Source of the DNA: an uncultured Mollicutes bacterium
Lineage (GTDB): Bacteria; Bacillota_I; Bacilli_A; ML615J-28; CAG-313
Direction: 5' to 3'
DNA length: 64,000 nt
NCBI GenBank assembly: GCA_900539265.1
Contig: UQBM01000010.1
Span: forward strand, 1-64,000
The notes below the pieces were generated by a model. That model saw only the letters and a list, made by a program, of their open reading frames with translations, ran no database searches and was not told where the DNA came from. The translations under genes were made by a program, and so were the position numbers. Below are positions 26,231 through 35,526 of this stretch, piece after piece (positions within the stretch are counted from its first letter, which is position 1; every line of letters starts with the position of its first letter).

Positions 26231-28885
26231 CTATTTTAAATCCCAAGTCTTGCCAACCTCAACATCAACATCTAATTTTACACCAATATCCACAGCAGTT
26301 TCCATTGTTTTTTTGACAAGATTCTTGACTATTTCTAATTCTTCTTGTGGACAATCGATAATTAATTCATCATGAACTTGTGCAACTATTTTAGAACTTA
26401 ATTGTGCTTGTTCAAATTTATTTTGAACTTGAATCATTGCAATTTTCATAATATCAGCGGCCGTTCCCTGAATTGGAGCATTCATACTTGCTCGTTCTGA
26501 AAACTTTCTAAGTGCTGCATTGGGACTATTAATTTCTGGCATATAACGTCTTCTATTATAAAAAGTCGTAGTATAACCTCTTTCTTTTGTCTCTTTAATG
26601 CAATTGTCTAAATAAGGTTTAACCTCTGGAAAAACTTCAAAATATTTTTGACTAAAAAGATTAGCCTCTTTAGGAGAAATATGAAGTTCACCAGACAATC
26701 CCCAATCACTCATTCCATAAATTATACCAAAATTTACAGCTTTAGCCATCCGACGCATTTCTTTTGTCACTTGTTCTAAATTAACATTATATATTTTAGC
26801 CGCCGTATTAGCATGTAAATCAATATCATTATTAAAAGTTTCTTTCATTGCTAAACAATTAGAAGCACTAGCAAGAATGCGCAATTCAATTTGAGAATAA
26901 TCCGCACTCACTAAATAGTTATTATCATTTGATGGGATAAAAATACTTCTGATAATTCTACCTTCTTCTGTTCTAATCGGTATATTTTGAATATTTGGTT
27001 CTGTTGAAGATAAACGCCCCGTTTGAGTTAAAGATTGTTTAAAAATCGTATGAACTTTACCATCTTTTTGATTTATTTCTGCTAATAATCCTAAAACATA
27101 AGTAGAATATAGTTTAGCATATTTGCGATATTCTAATACTAAGCGAGGAACTGGATGTCTTTTCGATAATTCTTCTAATACTTCAGCTGAAGTTGAATAA
27201 CCAGTTTTATTTTTTTTACCATGGCCTAATTGTAAATCTTCAAAAAGGACTACACCTAGTTGTTTAGGAGAGGCTACATTAAAACTATATCCTATTAAAT
27301 CAAAAATTTCTTTTTCAACCTTTTTCATTAAAGTGTTAAAATAATCTCCAACTTCTTTCAGTTTATTTTCATTCACCTTAAAACCATTCATTTCAACTAA
27401 ACCTAATATCTTAGCTAATGGCAACTCAATATTATAAAATAAATCTATTTGATGATTTTCCTTTAACTTTTTATCAATTACTTCTTTTAATCTTAATACT
27501 AAACTTCCTTTATCTAAAGCATAAGTAGCCACAGTTTTTTCATCGGGAATAACATAAGTGGTTTTTTTACCATAGATTTCCTCAAAATAGGGCAGTTTTG
27601 TCTGTATAAATCTTTCAACAATACTTTTAATGTCACTCGTTATATATGATGGATTAACAACATAAGCTGAAAGTACAACATCAAAAGCAATATGCTTTAA
27701 ATCAATACCCAAATATTTTAAACTCACATAGGTCTTTTTGGCATCTATTGTATATACTATCAAATCAGATGATAATAGAGATTTCAATTCATCATTATCT
27801 AAATATCTTTTATCTAAATAAAAACCTATTTGATTAACAATAATACCAAGACCAATAATGGATGATTTATGATAATTTTCACCATCTAGTTCAACTTCAA
27901 TCACAATTGTCTTTGCATGATTTAATGCATCAAGCGTTTTTGATAAATCATTAAAATAATATTCCTTTTTTTCATCAATATTTAACTTTTCTTCCACTAT
28001 CTTTTCATCTAAAGTTTGAAAATTTATTTTTTTCAAAAAAGAATTAAACTCTAATTTTTCAAAAAAATTTCTCAATTCCATTAAATTGGGTTTTTTTAGA
28101 AGCGTTTCCTCTTCAATTATATCGATTTTAGCATCAAGTTCTAATGTAGCAAGCATTTTGGTTCTTAACGCAATCTCTTTTTCTTCTTTAATAGTTTGTG
28201 ATAATTTTCCCTTAATTTTATCAACATTTGCGATAATGTTTTCTAAAGTTTGATATTCATTTAAAAGTTTGATAGCTGTTTTATCCCCAACTCCACTAAT
28301 ACCTGGTAAATTATCAGATTTATCACCAATTAATCCTTTATAATCAGTTAATTGCTTTGCCTCAAATCCCATTAAATCTTTAAAATTAGTTTCATTGTAT
28401 TCCTCTAAATCTGTTATTCCCTTTTTATTTAAAAAAACTTTTACATTGTTACCAACTAACTGTAATAAATCCTTATCACCGGATATAATAACAATCTCAT
28501 CAAAGGTTTTTGCAAAACGTTTAGCAATTGTTCCAATTAAATCATCGGCCTCATAATCATCAGTTTCAAGTCTTTTGATTTTTAAAATATCAAGGTATTC
28601 TTTAATAAATGGTATTTGCATCGAGAATTCTTCTGGCATAGGTTTTCTACCACCTTTATACTCTTTATACGCTTGATGACGAAAAGTTTGCTTTCCCTTG
28701 TCAAAAGCAACAAAAATATTTGTTACATCTTCAATTGTTAAAATCTTATTCATCATATTCACAAAGCCATATATCGCATTTGTATAAAGATTATCGCTTG
28801 TTTTCATTACATTACCAGTATATGCCGTTGCATAGTAAGCTCTAAACATAATACTATTCCCATCTACTAAAATTAGTTTTTTCAT
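26231..28885 (-). CDS. polA: DNA polymerase I
   Basis: 884 aa. N-terminal 5'-nuclease domain (LVDGNSIMFRAYYAT, YEADDLIGT, ISGDKDLLQLV, GVGDKTAIKLL), a degenerate 3'-5' exonuclease domain and a full polymerase domain (SADYSQIELRILA, RRMAKAVNFGIIYGMS, VHDELIIDCP). In the exonuclease domain the usual D-x-E is IEVE and the second motif is YTIDAKK, so proofreading is probably lost, as in B. subtilis PolA. Start at ATG 28885 behind GAGGTG. First gene of polA-mutM/coaE-dnaB-dnaI. Confidence 0.96.
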   Translation of the reverse strand: MKKLILVDGNSIMFRAYYATAYTGNVMKTSDNLYTNAIYGFVNMMNKILTIEDVTNIFVAFDKGKQTFRHQAYKEYKGGRKPMPEEFSMQIPFIKEYLDILKIKRLETDDYEADDLIGTIAKRFAKTFDEIVIISGDKDLLQLVGNNVKVFLNKKGITDLEEYNETNFKDLMGFEAKQLTDYKGLIGDKSDNLPGISGVGDKTAIKLLNEYQTLENIIANVDKIKGKLSQTIKEEKEIALRTKMLATLELDAKIDIIEEETLLKKPNLMELRNFFEKLEFNSFLKKINFQTLDEKIVEEKLNIDEKKEYYFNDLSKTLDALNHAKTIVIEVELDGENYHKSSIIGLGIIVNQIGFYLDKRYLDNDELKSLLSSDLIVYTIDAKKTYVSLKYLGIDLKHIAFDVVLSAYVVNPSYITSDIKSIVERFIQTKLPYFEEIYGKKTTYVIPDEKTVATYALDKGSLVLRLKEVIDKKLKENHQIDLFYNIELPLAKILGLVEMNGFKVNENKLKEVGDYFNTLMKKVEKEIFDLIGYSFNVASPKQLGVVLFEDLQLGHGKKNKTGYSTSAEVLEELSKRHPVPRLVLEYRKYAKLYSTYVLGLLAEINQKDGKVHTIFKQSLTQTGRLSSTEPNIQNIPIRTEEGRIIRSIFIPSNDNNYLVSADYSQIELRILASASNCLAMKETFNNDIDLHANTAAKIYNVNLEQVTKEMRRMAKAVNFGIIYGMSDWGLSGELHISPKEANLFSQKYFEVFPEVKPYLDNCIKETKERGYTTTFYNRRRYMPEINSPNAALRKFSERASMNAPIQGTAADIMKIAMIQVQNKFEQAQLSSKIVAQVHDELIIDCPQEELEIVKNLVKKTMETAVDIGVKLDVDVEVGKTWDLK

Positions 28886-29000
28886 GCCAAACACCTCAAT
28901 AAATTTTTAATAATTTTTTCTATATTTATTTTACCACAAATTGATAAAAAAATATCGAATATTAGAATTTTTTTTCACGCATAATAATTTTGGTGATAAA

Positions 29001-29810
29001 ATGTTAAAAAAAATCCTATTCATTTTACTCTTTTCTCTTAATTTTTTTATACAAACAAGTACAACTATAATTTTGCCAACAATTGATGTTAATAATAGTA
29101 ATGATGAATTTTTTGAAATGATTTCTCAATATGAAAGTTTTAATGAAAAATTATTTGATTTATATTATCAAGAATATCAAGTTAATAATAATATTATTTT
29201 ATCACTAAATAAAGTTAATTATCCTGACTTTTTTAATGATAATCAAAGATATAATAGTTTTCATTTTAGTGGCGGACTTTTTGTAAATAAAAACTATTAT
29301 TTACAAAATGATTACATTCCCAATACTTTAATTCCTGTAACAATTACAAAAATTAATCGAAAACAAGAAACGATGCTTATTGATAAAACTACTTTAAAAT
29401 ATGCTAAAGCAATGTTTGACGAAGCATCATCAAAAGGATTAAACTTAGTTGTTTTTTCGGCTTATCGAAGTTTTATTAAACAAGATGAAATTTATAATAA
29501 AGCATCCAATAAAAATTATGTTGCCAAAGCTGGATTTTCCGAACATCAAACAGGCAAAGCCATTGATATTGCAACACTTGATACAGGGCTTAGCATTCAC
29601 TTTGAAAACACAAAAGAATATGAATATTTAACAAAAAATGCTTATAGATTTGGTTTTATCAAAAGATATCCCAAAGATAAAGAAAATATTACAAAATATC
29701 CTTATGAATCGTGGCATTACCGATTTGTTGGCCAAGATTTAGCGAAATTTATTTATGAAAATAATCTAACTTTAGAAGAATATATCTATATGTATGTAGA
29801 ATTAAAATAG
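29001..29810 (+). CDS. VanY-type D-Ala-D-Ala carboxypeptidase
   Basis: 269 aa. An N-terminal hydrophobic segment (residues 3-23) exports or anchors it. The peptidase M15B domain follows at about residues 115-265 with zinc motif SEHQTGKAIDIA (H and D ligands) and ESWHYRFVG (catalytic and third-ligand part). It trims the terminal D-Ala of peptidoglycan stem peptides. Start at ATG 29001 behind GGTGAT; the longer frame to 28941 has no ribosome site and lacks a signal-like start. Confidence 0.9.
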   Translation: MLKKILFILLFSLNFFIQTSTTIILPTIDVNNSNDEFFEMISQYESFNEKLFDLYYQEYQVNNNIILSLNKVNYPDFFNDNQRYNSFHFSGGLFVNKNYYLQNDYIPNTLIPVTITKINRKQETMLIDKTTLKYAKAMFDEASSKGLNLVVFSAYRSFIKQDEIYNKASNKNYVAKAGFSEHQTGKAIDIATLDTGLSIHFENTKEYEYLTKNAYRFGFIKRYPKDKENITKYPYESWHYRFVGQDLAKFIYENNLTLEEYIYMYVELK

Positions 29811-29839
29811 CACCTATTCTAAACTTTTCTCATATTATA
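29811..29839 (+). promoter_or_regulatory. SigK/SigE-like promoter of the Tyr/Pro-rich gene
   Basis: CAC (29811-29813), 17 bp, CATATTATA (29831-29839): full match to AC-N17-CATANNNTA. Followed by GAGGAAGGAG and the ATG at 29863. Confidence 0.6.
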
Positions 29840-29862
29840 CAATGAGGAAGGAGTTTTGCTAA

Positions 29863-30090
29863 ATGTGCTATTCATATTTACCATATCAAAACCAAACGCG
29901 CCTTTGGCTGCCACTTTTAGCCGGTGCTGCTATCATAACTGCCCCTTTTTGGTTAGGTGGCAGAAATAATTGTTGTAATAATCAACCATATCCTTATCCA
30001 CAGCCTTATCCACAGCCGTACCCACAACCATATCCACAGCCTTATCCATATCCATACCCTTATCCATATCCAGTAACAACGCTTACATAA
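29863..30090 (+). CDS. Small Tyr/Pro-rich protein, probable spore coat
   Basis: 75 aa. Residues 13-32 are hydrophobic (LWLPLLAGAAIITAPFWL), followed by NNCCNNQ and a run of PYPQ repeats (about residues 41-70). The DNA repeats are short tandem units, so length probably varies between strains. Strong Shine-Dalgarno AGGAAGGAG. The upstream SigK/SigE-like promoter and the coat-like composition suggest a minor coat or spore surface protein; no named family is recognised. Confidence 0.72.
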   Translation: MCYSYLPYQNQTRLWLPLLAGAAIITAPFWLGGRNNCCNNQPYPYPQPYPQPYPQPYPQPYPYPYPYPYPVTTLT

Positions 30091-30099
30091 TGCATTTTT

Positions 30100-30128
30100 T
30101 TGACAAATTATTTTTTTCTTGATATAAT
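30100..30128 (+). promoter_or_regulatory. Consensus promoter of the lysine transporter operon
   Basis: TTGACA (30100-30105), exactly 17 bp, TATAAT (30123-30128): a perfect housekeeping promoter starting transcription near 30135. Confidence 0.88.
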
Positions 30129-30141
30129 TAAAATACAAAAA

Positions 30142-30305
30142 AGTTAATAGAGGTAGCGGTGCAGAAGAGTAACCATTCGAGTAGGCATGCAATGAAGATG
30201 GCCAAAGGCAATCACCGCCGAACGTTTAATTTAGGCATAAATTATTCGTGGGGTTATAGGAAAAACTTATAACACTCCTACATTTAGTAGAGGCGCTAAT
30301 TGATT
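30142..30305 (+). promoter_or_regulatory. Lysine riboswitch (L-box) aptamer
   Basis: The conserved L-box pieces are in order: AGAGGTAGCGGTGCA, AGAGTA, GAAGATGG, GGCAATCACCGCCGAA, then TGGGGTTATAGG and a long 3' arm. P1 forms from AGTTAAT (30142-30148) and ATTGATT (30299-30305), seven pairs with two G-U. A terminator follows at 30328-30350; CTAATT before it can pair with AATTAG (30321-30326) as an antiterminator. Lysine should switch the downstream transporter off. Confidence 0.88.
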
Positions 30306-30327
30306 TTACATAGTTATTTTAATTAGT

Positions 30328-30350
30328 AAAAAGCGTCTAGACGCTTTTTT
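30328..30350 (+). terminator. Riboswitch expression-platform terminator
   Basis: Perfect palindrome AAAAAGCGTCTAGACGCTTTTT followed by more T, between the lysine aptamer and the transporter genes. Confidence 0.88.
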
Positions 30351-30385
30351 GTTTTTTATAAACTATTGATTTAAGGAGAAAATTT

Positions 30386-31228
30386 ATGAAAAAATTATTT
30401 ATTTTGATTACTTTATTATTTGCTTTTTTATCTATTACAGGATGTAAAAAAATTAAATTTGATGAATCTAAAAAAATTTTAGTAGTTGGCTTAGAATGCA
30501 ATTATGCACCTTTTAACTGGACGGAAACTTCAAAAACTTCAACTAATTGGCCAATTGAAAATGTTAGTGGAGCATATGCGGAAGGATATGATGTTCAAAT
30601 CGCTAAACTTTTATGCCAAGAACTTGGATATGAACTCGTTATTAAAAAGATTGAATGGGATGGTTTAGTACCTGCTTTAGATGCCGGAACAATTGATGTA
30701 ATAATAGCTGGGATGAGTCCTACTGATGAAAGAAAATTATCAATTGATTTTACAAATGCTTATTATAATACTAAACATGTAATTTTAACTACAACTAATT
30801 CTGTATTTGCAAATGCTACAACTTTTGCTCAACTAAATGGTGCTAGGGTAATTGGCCAAAAAAACACTACTTATGATACTCTTGCTAAACAAATTGCTGA
30901 TAAAGATACCAATAAAGATTGCACTTATCTTACTCCTTTAGCGAGTGTTCCTCTTATTATTAATGCCATAACCTCTAATGCTGCTGATTTAACCGTTTTA
31001 GAAGAACCAGTTGCTAAAGGAATTGTAGCTTTAAATCCTAACCTTACTTATTTTACATTGAACGAGAAATTTGATTTAGATCCTGCTGATACAATGGTAT
31101 CAATTGGAGTTAGAAAAATTGATGATAAATTAGAAGAAAAATTAAACAATGCTCTTGCTACCATCACAGAAGAAACTAGAACTAATTTAATGCAAGCTGC
31201 TGTAAATAGCGGAAATAGTGAGAATTAA
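30386..31228 (+). CDS. Amino-acid ABC transporter, substrate-binding lipoprotein (probably lysine)
   Basis: 280 aa. Lipoprotein signal with lipobox SITGC (Cys20), then a family-3 periplasmic-binding fold: VVGLECNYAPFNW, EGYDVQIAKLLCQELG, IEWDGLVPALDAGTIDVIIAGMSPTDERK, FTNAYY. Captures a polar amino acid outside the membrane. First gene of a three-gene importer behind a lysine riboswitch, which makes lysine the likely substrate. AGGAGAA precedes the ATG. Confidence 0.9.
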   Translation: MKKLFILITLLFAFLSITGCKKIKFDESKKILVVGLECNYAPFNWTETSKTSTNWPIENVSGAYAEGYDVQIAKLLCQELGYELVIKKIEWDGLVPALDAGTIDVIIAGMSPTDERKLSIDFTNAYYNTKHVILTTTNSVFANATTFAQLNGARVIGQKNTTYDTLAKQIADKDTNKDCTYLTPLASVPLIINAITSNAADLTVLEEPVAKGIVALNPNLTYFTLNEKFDLDPADTMVSIGVRKIDDKLEEKLNNALATITEETRTNLMQAAVNSGNSEN

Positions 31229-31230
31229 TT

Positions 31231-31944
31231 ATGTCTAAATTTATCATTATTTTAGATGAATATGGACTTTTAATTTTAAAGGGAGTTGGTGTTACTCTCC
31301 TCCTATCTATTATGGGAACTATTTTAGGTCTTATCTTAGCCTTAATTTTAGGAAGTATTGTTAGTCTAGAAGATTCACCTTTTGACAATAAATGGCAAAA
31401 AAATTCAAAAAAATTTTTAAAATGGCTTATTCATATTTATGTAACAATTTTTAGAGGGACTCCTATGATTGTTCAAGCAATTATTTTCTACTATTCATTT
31501 TTAAAAATGGGAATTAATTGGTCACCAATTATAGCTGGACTTTTTACTGTAACAATTAATACCACAGCATATTTAACAGAAGTTATTAGAGGAGGTATTA
31601 ATTCTGTTAATAAAGACCAAACAGAAGCTGGTTTATCCATTGGACTATCACGATTTAAAACCTTCATTTATATTGTTTTGCCACAAGCTCTTAAAAATGC
31701 AATGGCATCAATTGGTAATGAATTGGTTGTAAATATCAAGGATACATCAGTATTAAGTGTTATTATGATAGTGGATTTATACAATGCTTGTATGATGGCA
31801 GCTGGTAAGTATTATTTTTTCATTGAGTCCATGTTAATTGCTGCAGCAATCTATTTATTTTTGACAATGTTTTTTACCATCATTCTTCGTTTTATTGAAA
31901 AAAAGATTGGGGCTCCTTTAAAACAATTATCAAGTTCTAATTAG
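31231..31944 (+). CDS. Amino-acid ABC transporter permease
   Basis: 237 aa membrane protein of the HisM/GlnP type with about five helices. It shows FRGTPMIVQ, TAYLTEVIRGGINSVNKDQTEAGLSIGLS (the EAA loop contacting the ATPase) and VLPQALKNAMASIGNELV. It begins 2 bp after the binding-protein gene. Confidence 0.93.
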   Translation: MSKFIIILDEYGLLILKGVGVTLLLSIMGTILGLILALILGSIVSLEDSPFDNKWQKNSKKFLKWLIHIYVTIFRGTPMIVQAIIFYYSFLKMGINWSPIIAGLFTVTINTTAYLTEVIRGGINSVNKDQTEAGLSIGLSRFKTFIYIVLPQALKNAMASIGNELVVNIKDTSVLSVIMIVDLYNACMMAAGKYYFFIESMLIAAAIYLFLTMFFTIILRFIEKKIGAPLKQLSSSN

Positions 31945-31955
31945 GAGGAATACAA

Positions 31956-32690
31956 ATGGAACCAATTATCAAATTAGAAAATATTCATCAAGAATTTAAT
32001 GGTGAAACGATTCTTGATGATATAAATTTAAATATTTACGCAGGTGAAATTGTAACAATTATTGGCCCTAGTGGTGCTGGTAAATCAACGCTCCTCCGTT
32101 TTATTAATTTGCTTAATCGCCCTACTAGCGGTAAAGTATATTATTTAGGTGAAGATATGATTCAAAATAGAAAAAAGCATCATTTTTATCGTTCTAAAAT
32201 TAGTATGGTATTTCAATCATTTAATCTTTTTAATAATTATAGTGTTTTAAATAACTGCACTTTGGGATTAAAAAAAGTCTTACATGTGAAAAAAAATGAA
32301 GCAAATCTAATTGCTCAAAAATATTTAAAAATGGTAGGCTTAGAAAATAAAATAAATGCTAATATTTCAACCCTTAGTGGTGGACAAAAACAACGAGTAG
32401 CAATTGCAAGAAGTCTTTCAATGAATCCTGATGTCATTTTATTTGATGAACCAACAAGTGCTCTAGATCCAGAAATGGTCTCAGAAGTTTTAGATACGAT
32501 TAAGATGTTAAAAAATAGTGGTAAAACATTGATTATAGTAACTCATGAAATGTCGTTTGCTAAAGAGGTTTCCTCTCGTGTTATTTTTATGGCAAATGGA
32601 AAAATTATTGAACAAGGCACACCATATGATATTTTTGATAATCCTCAAAATACTCGTACCAAGGAATTTTTAAAAAGATTTACTAAATAA
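31956..32690 (+). CDS. Amino-acid ABC transporter ATP-binding protein
   Basis: 244 aa. Walker A GPSGAGKST, Q-loop SMVFQSFNLF, signature LSGGQKQRVAIARSL, Walker B VILFDEPTSALDPEM and switch His in VTHEMSFA; the match to the polar-amino-acid (GlnQ/ArtP) group is clear. Third gene of the lysine-riboswitch operon, AGGAGG upstream. Confidence 0.95.
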   Translation: MEPIIKLENIHQEFNGETILDDINLNIYAGEIVTIIGPSGAGKSTLLRFINLLNRPTSGKVYYLGEDMIQNRKKHHFYRSKISMVFQSFNLFNNYSVLNNCTLGLKKVLHVKKNEANLIAQKYLKMVGLENKINANISTLSGGQKQRVAIARSLSMNPDVILFDEPTSALDPEMVSEVLDTIKMLKNSGKTLIIVTHEMSFAKEVSSRVIFMANGKIIEQGTPYDIFDNPQNTRTKEFLKRFTK

Positions 32691-32728
32691 AACATACTCT
32701 AGCAAGTATTTTTGCTAGAGTATGTTTT
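32689..32728. terminator. Bidirectional terminator, ABC transporter / PglX-like
   Basis: 17-bp perfect inverted repeat AAAACATACTCTAGCAA ... TTGCTAGAGTATGTTTT between convergent genes; both stop codons touch it. Confidence 0.9.
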
Positions 32729-35420
32729 ATTTTATTTTATATTGAGCATTTATTTTTAAATAGTTATATTTTATGCCCTTTTCTTTTTCCATATTTAATA
32801 AACTATGATAGTATCCTATCATTTGTCTACCATCTACTATTTGATACCAATAAATTGGTAAGTTATGATATTTCAATATATGTCTTTTCCCATAATAATC
32901 TTTAAAATAATCATCTATTAAATGACCTAGTAATGTTTCTAATTGTTTAAGACCATCAATTCCCATTTTATGAATGATTAAAAATTTAATTTCTTTAGTC
33001 ACTACTTTTATTTCATTAAATACTTGAACATTTAATGATGTAACATAATTATCTATTTGATACCTATTAAATACAACTCCCATTAAATATGATAATAAAT
33101 CTTCAATAATACGACAAAAAGTAACTTTATTTTGTTGATTATGATTTACACAATTACTCTTCATTTTAAAAATATCATTATAAATATTATTTAATTGGTT
33201 TTCTTCTTCCTCTATTTGTTTATATAAATCTTCCATTTGATGTTTATAATTTTTAATATTTTCATCAAAACTAATAGCACAATTATAATTACTGTAAAAA
33301 GCATTTGCTTGATAATGCCAAGATAATTCATCTTGCGAATCAATAAATTTAGCCTTATTTATTAAACTTGCAACTAATCTATTGATTTCATACATTTTAT
33401 CTTCTTGAATGATAATGGGCAAATTGGCAATATTGCCTACTTGAAAATTAACTGTTGGAGCTAGTGCTGATAAATAAAAAAAGGCCACATTACTAGAAAG
33501 ATAACCTAAAATATATTTTTCTAAAACATCATCAACAAAAAGTGATGAACCAGAAACATCAAAAACATATCCCTCTTCTTTGTATCTAACATTAAAACTA
33601 TTGAAACCAAATAATGACCAAGTAATACCCTTTTTAAAATAATACTCCTTAGAAGGTAAATGATTGCCTTGTTGTTGTAACTGTTTATACGCTTTCTCAT
33701 CAAATTTAATAACTAACTTACTTGTTGCATACCATTTCGTCTTATCACCACCTTTATTATATGGGGCATATTGTTTTTTACTATTTAAAAAACTTGCAAC
33801 TGAATTGCAATGAAATCCAATACTATCGGGTTCAACTTCATACCACCATCTTATAAAATTTTTATTATCTCCTGTAGCTAACCCCTGTCTTATATTGGTA
33901 ATTGATCCTAATTTAGGTTTATTAATTAAAATATTATATTCATTATCATCTAACCAATAGATAAAAGGATAATTATTCAATTTTAAAAATTTTTTAGAAG
34001 ATATTTTATAATAATTTTTAGAATTTTTAAAACCTTTTTCTTTTTCAAAGATAGTTTCATAATCAGTTAATTTAATAAAAAGACTCTCCTCATTAGCCTT
34101 TTCTTTCTTAATAATAAAAGCACATGCCAAAGCATTATAAGCATTTAAATTTTCAAAAGTATTTTTTCCTAGATGAATCAAAGATTTAATTTGAAAATTA
34201 TTTAAAATATATTTTCTTAAACTACTAAATGATTTAATAAACATCCATGTATGTAAAGTTAGCATTGCAAGATAACCAGATGGAACTAAAAAATCCAGGC
34301 ATCTTTCAATAAAAGCAGTATATAATTCTGATTTGGCATATTTGTAATGATTATTTAAATAATTAAGAATAATATTCGGTAAAACTTTACGCCCCATATA
34401 AGGAGGATTAGTAATAACAATATCATATTTCATATTTAATAAAATTGCTAGTTCTATAATCTCTTTTTCTTCTTTACAAGTCACTGATTGAAGTAAAGTA
34501 AAATAATCATAATTAGGAACTCTAAGTAAACTACCTATAAGACTAGCATCCTTCATTGTTTCAATTAGCACATTTACTTCATGTAATCTACTCCTTTTTA
34601 TGTTAGGTGTTTGAATACAAACAAAATTAGGTACTACTAAATTGTCATCATCTAAATAACTTGGGCATAGTTCAATTGCTTTAATTATAAAAATAAATTT
34701 TGCGAGATTAACGACACTTTGATCAATATCAAATCCATATAATTGTCTAGAATAAATCTGCTTAATAATTTCTTTTAAATCTTGATTATTACATTCTTGA
34801 TACTTTTTTATTAAATTCTCAAAAATTTCTAACAATAAATTCCCTGTTCCCAAACATGGATCCAAAATTTTACAAGTTTTAAAATTAATGTCTTTATCTA
34901 TTTTTTCAATTAAACTATATTTAGCATCATTAACTTTAATAATATTTTGAACCATATATTTAGCAATCCATTTTGGAGTAAAAATTTGGGTAACCATTGT
35001 AATATTTGTTTTATTAATTTCCACATTACTATTTCGATTAGTATATGTAAAATGGGTAAATCTTTCATAATCTTTAAAATCTTCCTGATAGTTAATTATT
35101 TCCTCGATTGGTGTTGAAAAATTAATATTGTCTTTTAATAATTTTATAATATCTTGATTATAAAAATTATACGGATAATTAGTTTCTAATTCTTCAATAT
35201 TATTATCAAAAATATTTTTAAAATACTGATTTTGTCTAATACAAAGGTTGATAATATTTTCTTTATCATACGATTTAAGATTAAAAATTCTTCTAGCAAC
35301 TAAAAATTCAATTGTAATGATTCTTTCAAACCATTTTTGAATTAAATAATTATTATCTAAATCTTGATATAATTGGTCAATAAGACGCGCAATAAAAGTA
35401 TTTGTATTTGTAACGCTCAT
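32727..35420 (-). CDS. PglX-like adenine-specific DNA methyltransferase, stand-alone
   Basis: 897 aa. SAM motif I DPCLGTG (187-193) and catalytic NPPY (338-341) mark an N6-adenine methyltransferase. Along the length it follows the BREX enzyme PglX: VTQIFTPKWIAKYMVQN (143-159), WMFIKSFSSLRKYIL, the target-recognition region with IRQGLATGDN, YNKGGDKTKWY and GITWSLF, VFDVSGSSLF, TVNFQVGNIANLPI, a helical EEENQLNNIYNDIF segment, and a C-terminal LPIYWY. It is shorter than typical PglX (about 1,200). No nuclease motif was seen. None of brxA, brxB, brxC, pglZ or brxL is in the window. Promoter TTGGCT-N17-TACAAT lies at 35441-35469. Confidence 0.85.
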   Translation of the reverse strand: MSVTNTNTFIARLIDQLYQDLDNNYLIQKWFERIITIEFLVARRIFNLKSYDKENIINLCIRQNQYFKNIFDNNIEELETNYPYNFYNQDIIKLLKDNINFSTPIEEIINYQEDFKDYERFTHFTYTNRNSNVEINKTNITMVTQIFTPKWIAKYMVQNIIKVNDAKYSLIEKIDKDINFKTCKILDPCLGTGNLLLEIFENLIKKYQECNNQDLKEIIKQIYSRQLYGFDIDQSVVNLAKFIFIIKAIELCPSYLDDDNLVVPNFVCIQTPNIKRSRLHEVNVLIETMKDASLIGSLLRVPNYDYFTLLQSVTCKEEKEIIELAILLNMKYDIVITNPPYMGRKVLPNIILNYLNNHYKYAKSELYTAFIERCLDFLVPSGYLAMLTLHTWMFIKSFSSLRKYILNNFQIKSLIHLGKNTFENLNAYNALACAFIIKKEKANEESLFIKLTDYETIFEKEKGFKNSKNYYKISSKKFLKLNNYPFIYWLDDNEYNILINKPKLGSITNIRQGLATGDNKNFIRWWYEVEPDSIGFHCNSVASFLNSKKQYAPYNKGGDKTKWYATSKLVIKFDEKAYKQLQQQGNHLPSKEYYFKKGITWSLFGFNSFNVRYKEEGYVFDVSGSSLFVDDVLEKYILGYLSSNVAFFYLSALAPTVNFQVGNIANLPIIIQEDKMYEINRLVASLINKAKFIDSQDELSWHYQANAFYSNYNCAISFDENIKNYKHQMEDLYKQIEEEENQLNNIYNDIFKMKSNCVNHNQQNKVTFCRIIEDLLSYLMGVVFNRYQIDNYVTSLNVQVFNEIKVVTKEIKFLIIHKMGIDGLKQLETLLGHLIDDYFKDYYGKRHILKYHNLPIYWYQIVDGRQMIGYYHSLLNMEKEKGIKYNYLKINAQYKIK

Positions 35421-35440
35421 TTAATCACCTACTTATTTAT

Positions 35441-35469
35441 ATTGTATCATAACTTTTTTTTAAAGCCAA
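35441..35469 (-). promoter_or_regulatory. Promoter of the PglX-like gene
   Basis: Minus strand TTGGCT (35464-35469), 17 bp, TACAAT (35441-35446), then AGGTGATTAA before the start codon; the gene is its own transcription unit. Confidence 0.6.
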
Positions 35470-35498
35470 GAGATATAAAATAATTATTTAATTAAAAC

Positions 35499-35526
35499 AA
35501 AAAACTGCATAGCATTGACTATGCAG
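35499..35526 (-). terminator. Terminator at the lipoprotein stop codon
   Basis: Minus strand CTGCATAG ... CTATGCAG followed by TTTTTTG. The TAG stop of the lipoprotein gene is inside the first stem arm. Confidence 0.88.

Noticed and set aside
29990..30075. Tandem ccatatcc/cagcctta-like DNA repeats resembling a CRISPR array
   Set aside because: Units are 6-12 bp without spacers and encode PYPQ repeats of a gene with a good start and ribosome site.
32727..35420. Complete BREX system
   Set aside because: Only the PglX-like protein is present; neighbours are a transporter, a lipoprotein and polyamine genes, with no BrxC, PglZ or Lon-like gene in the window.
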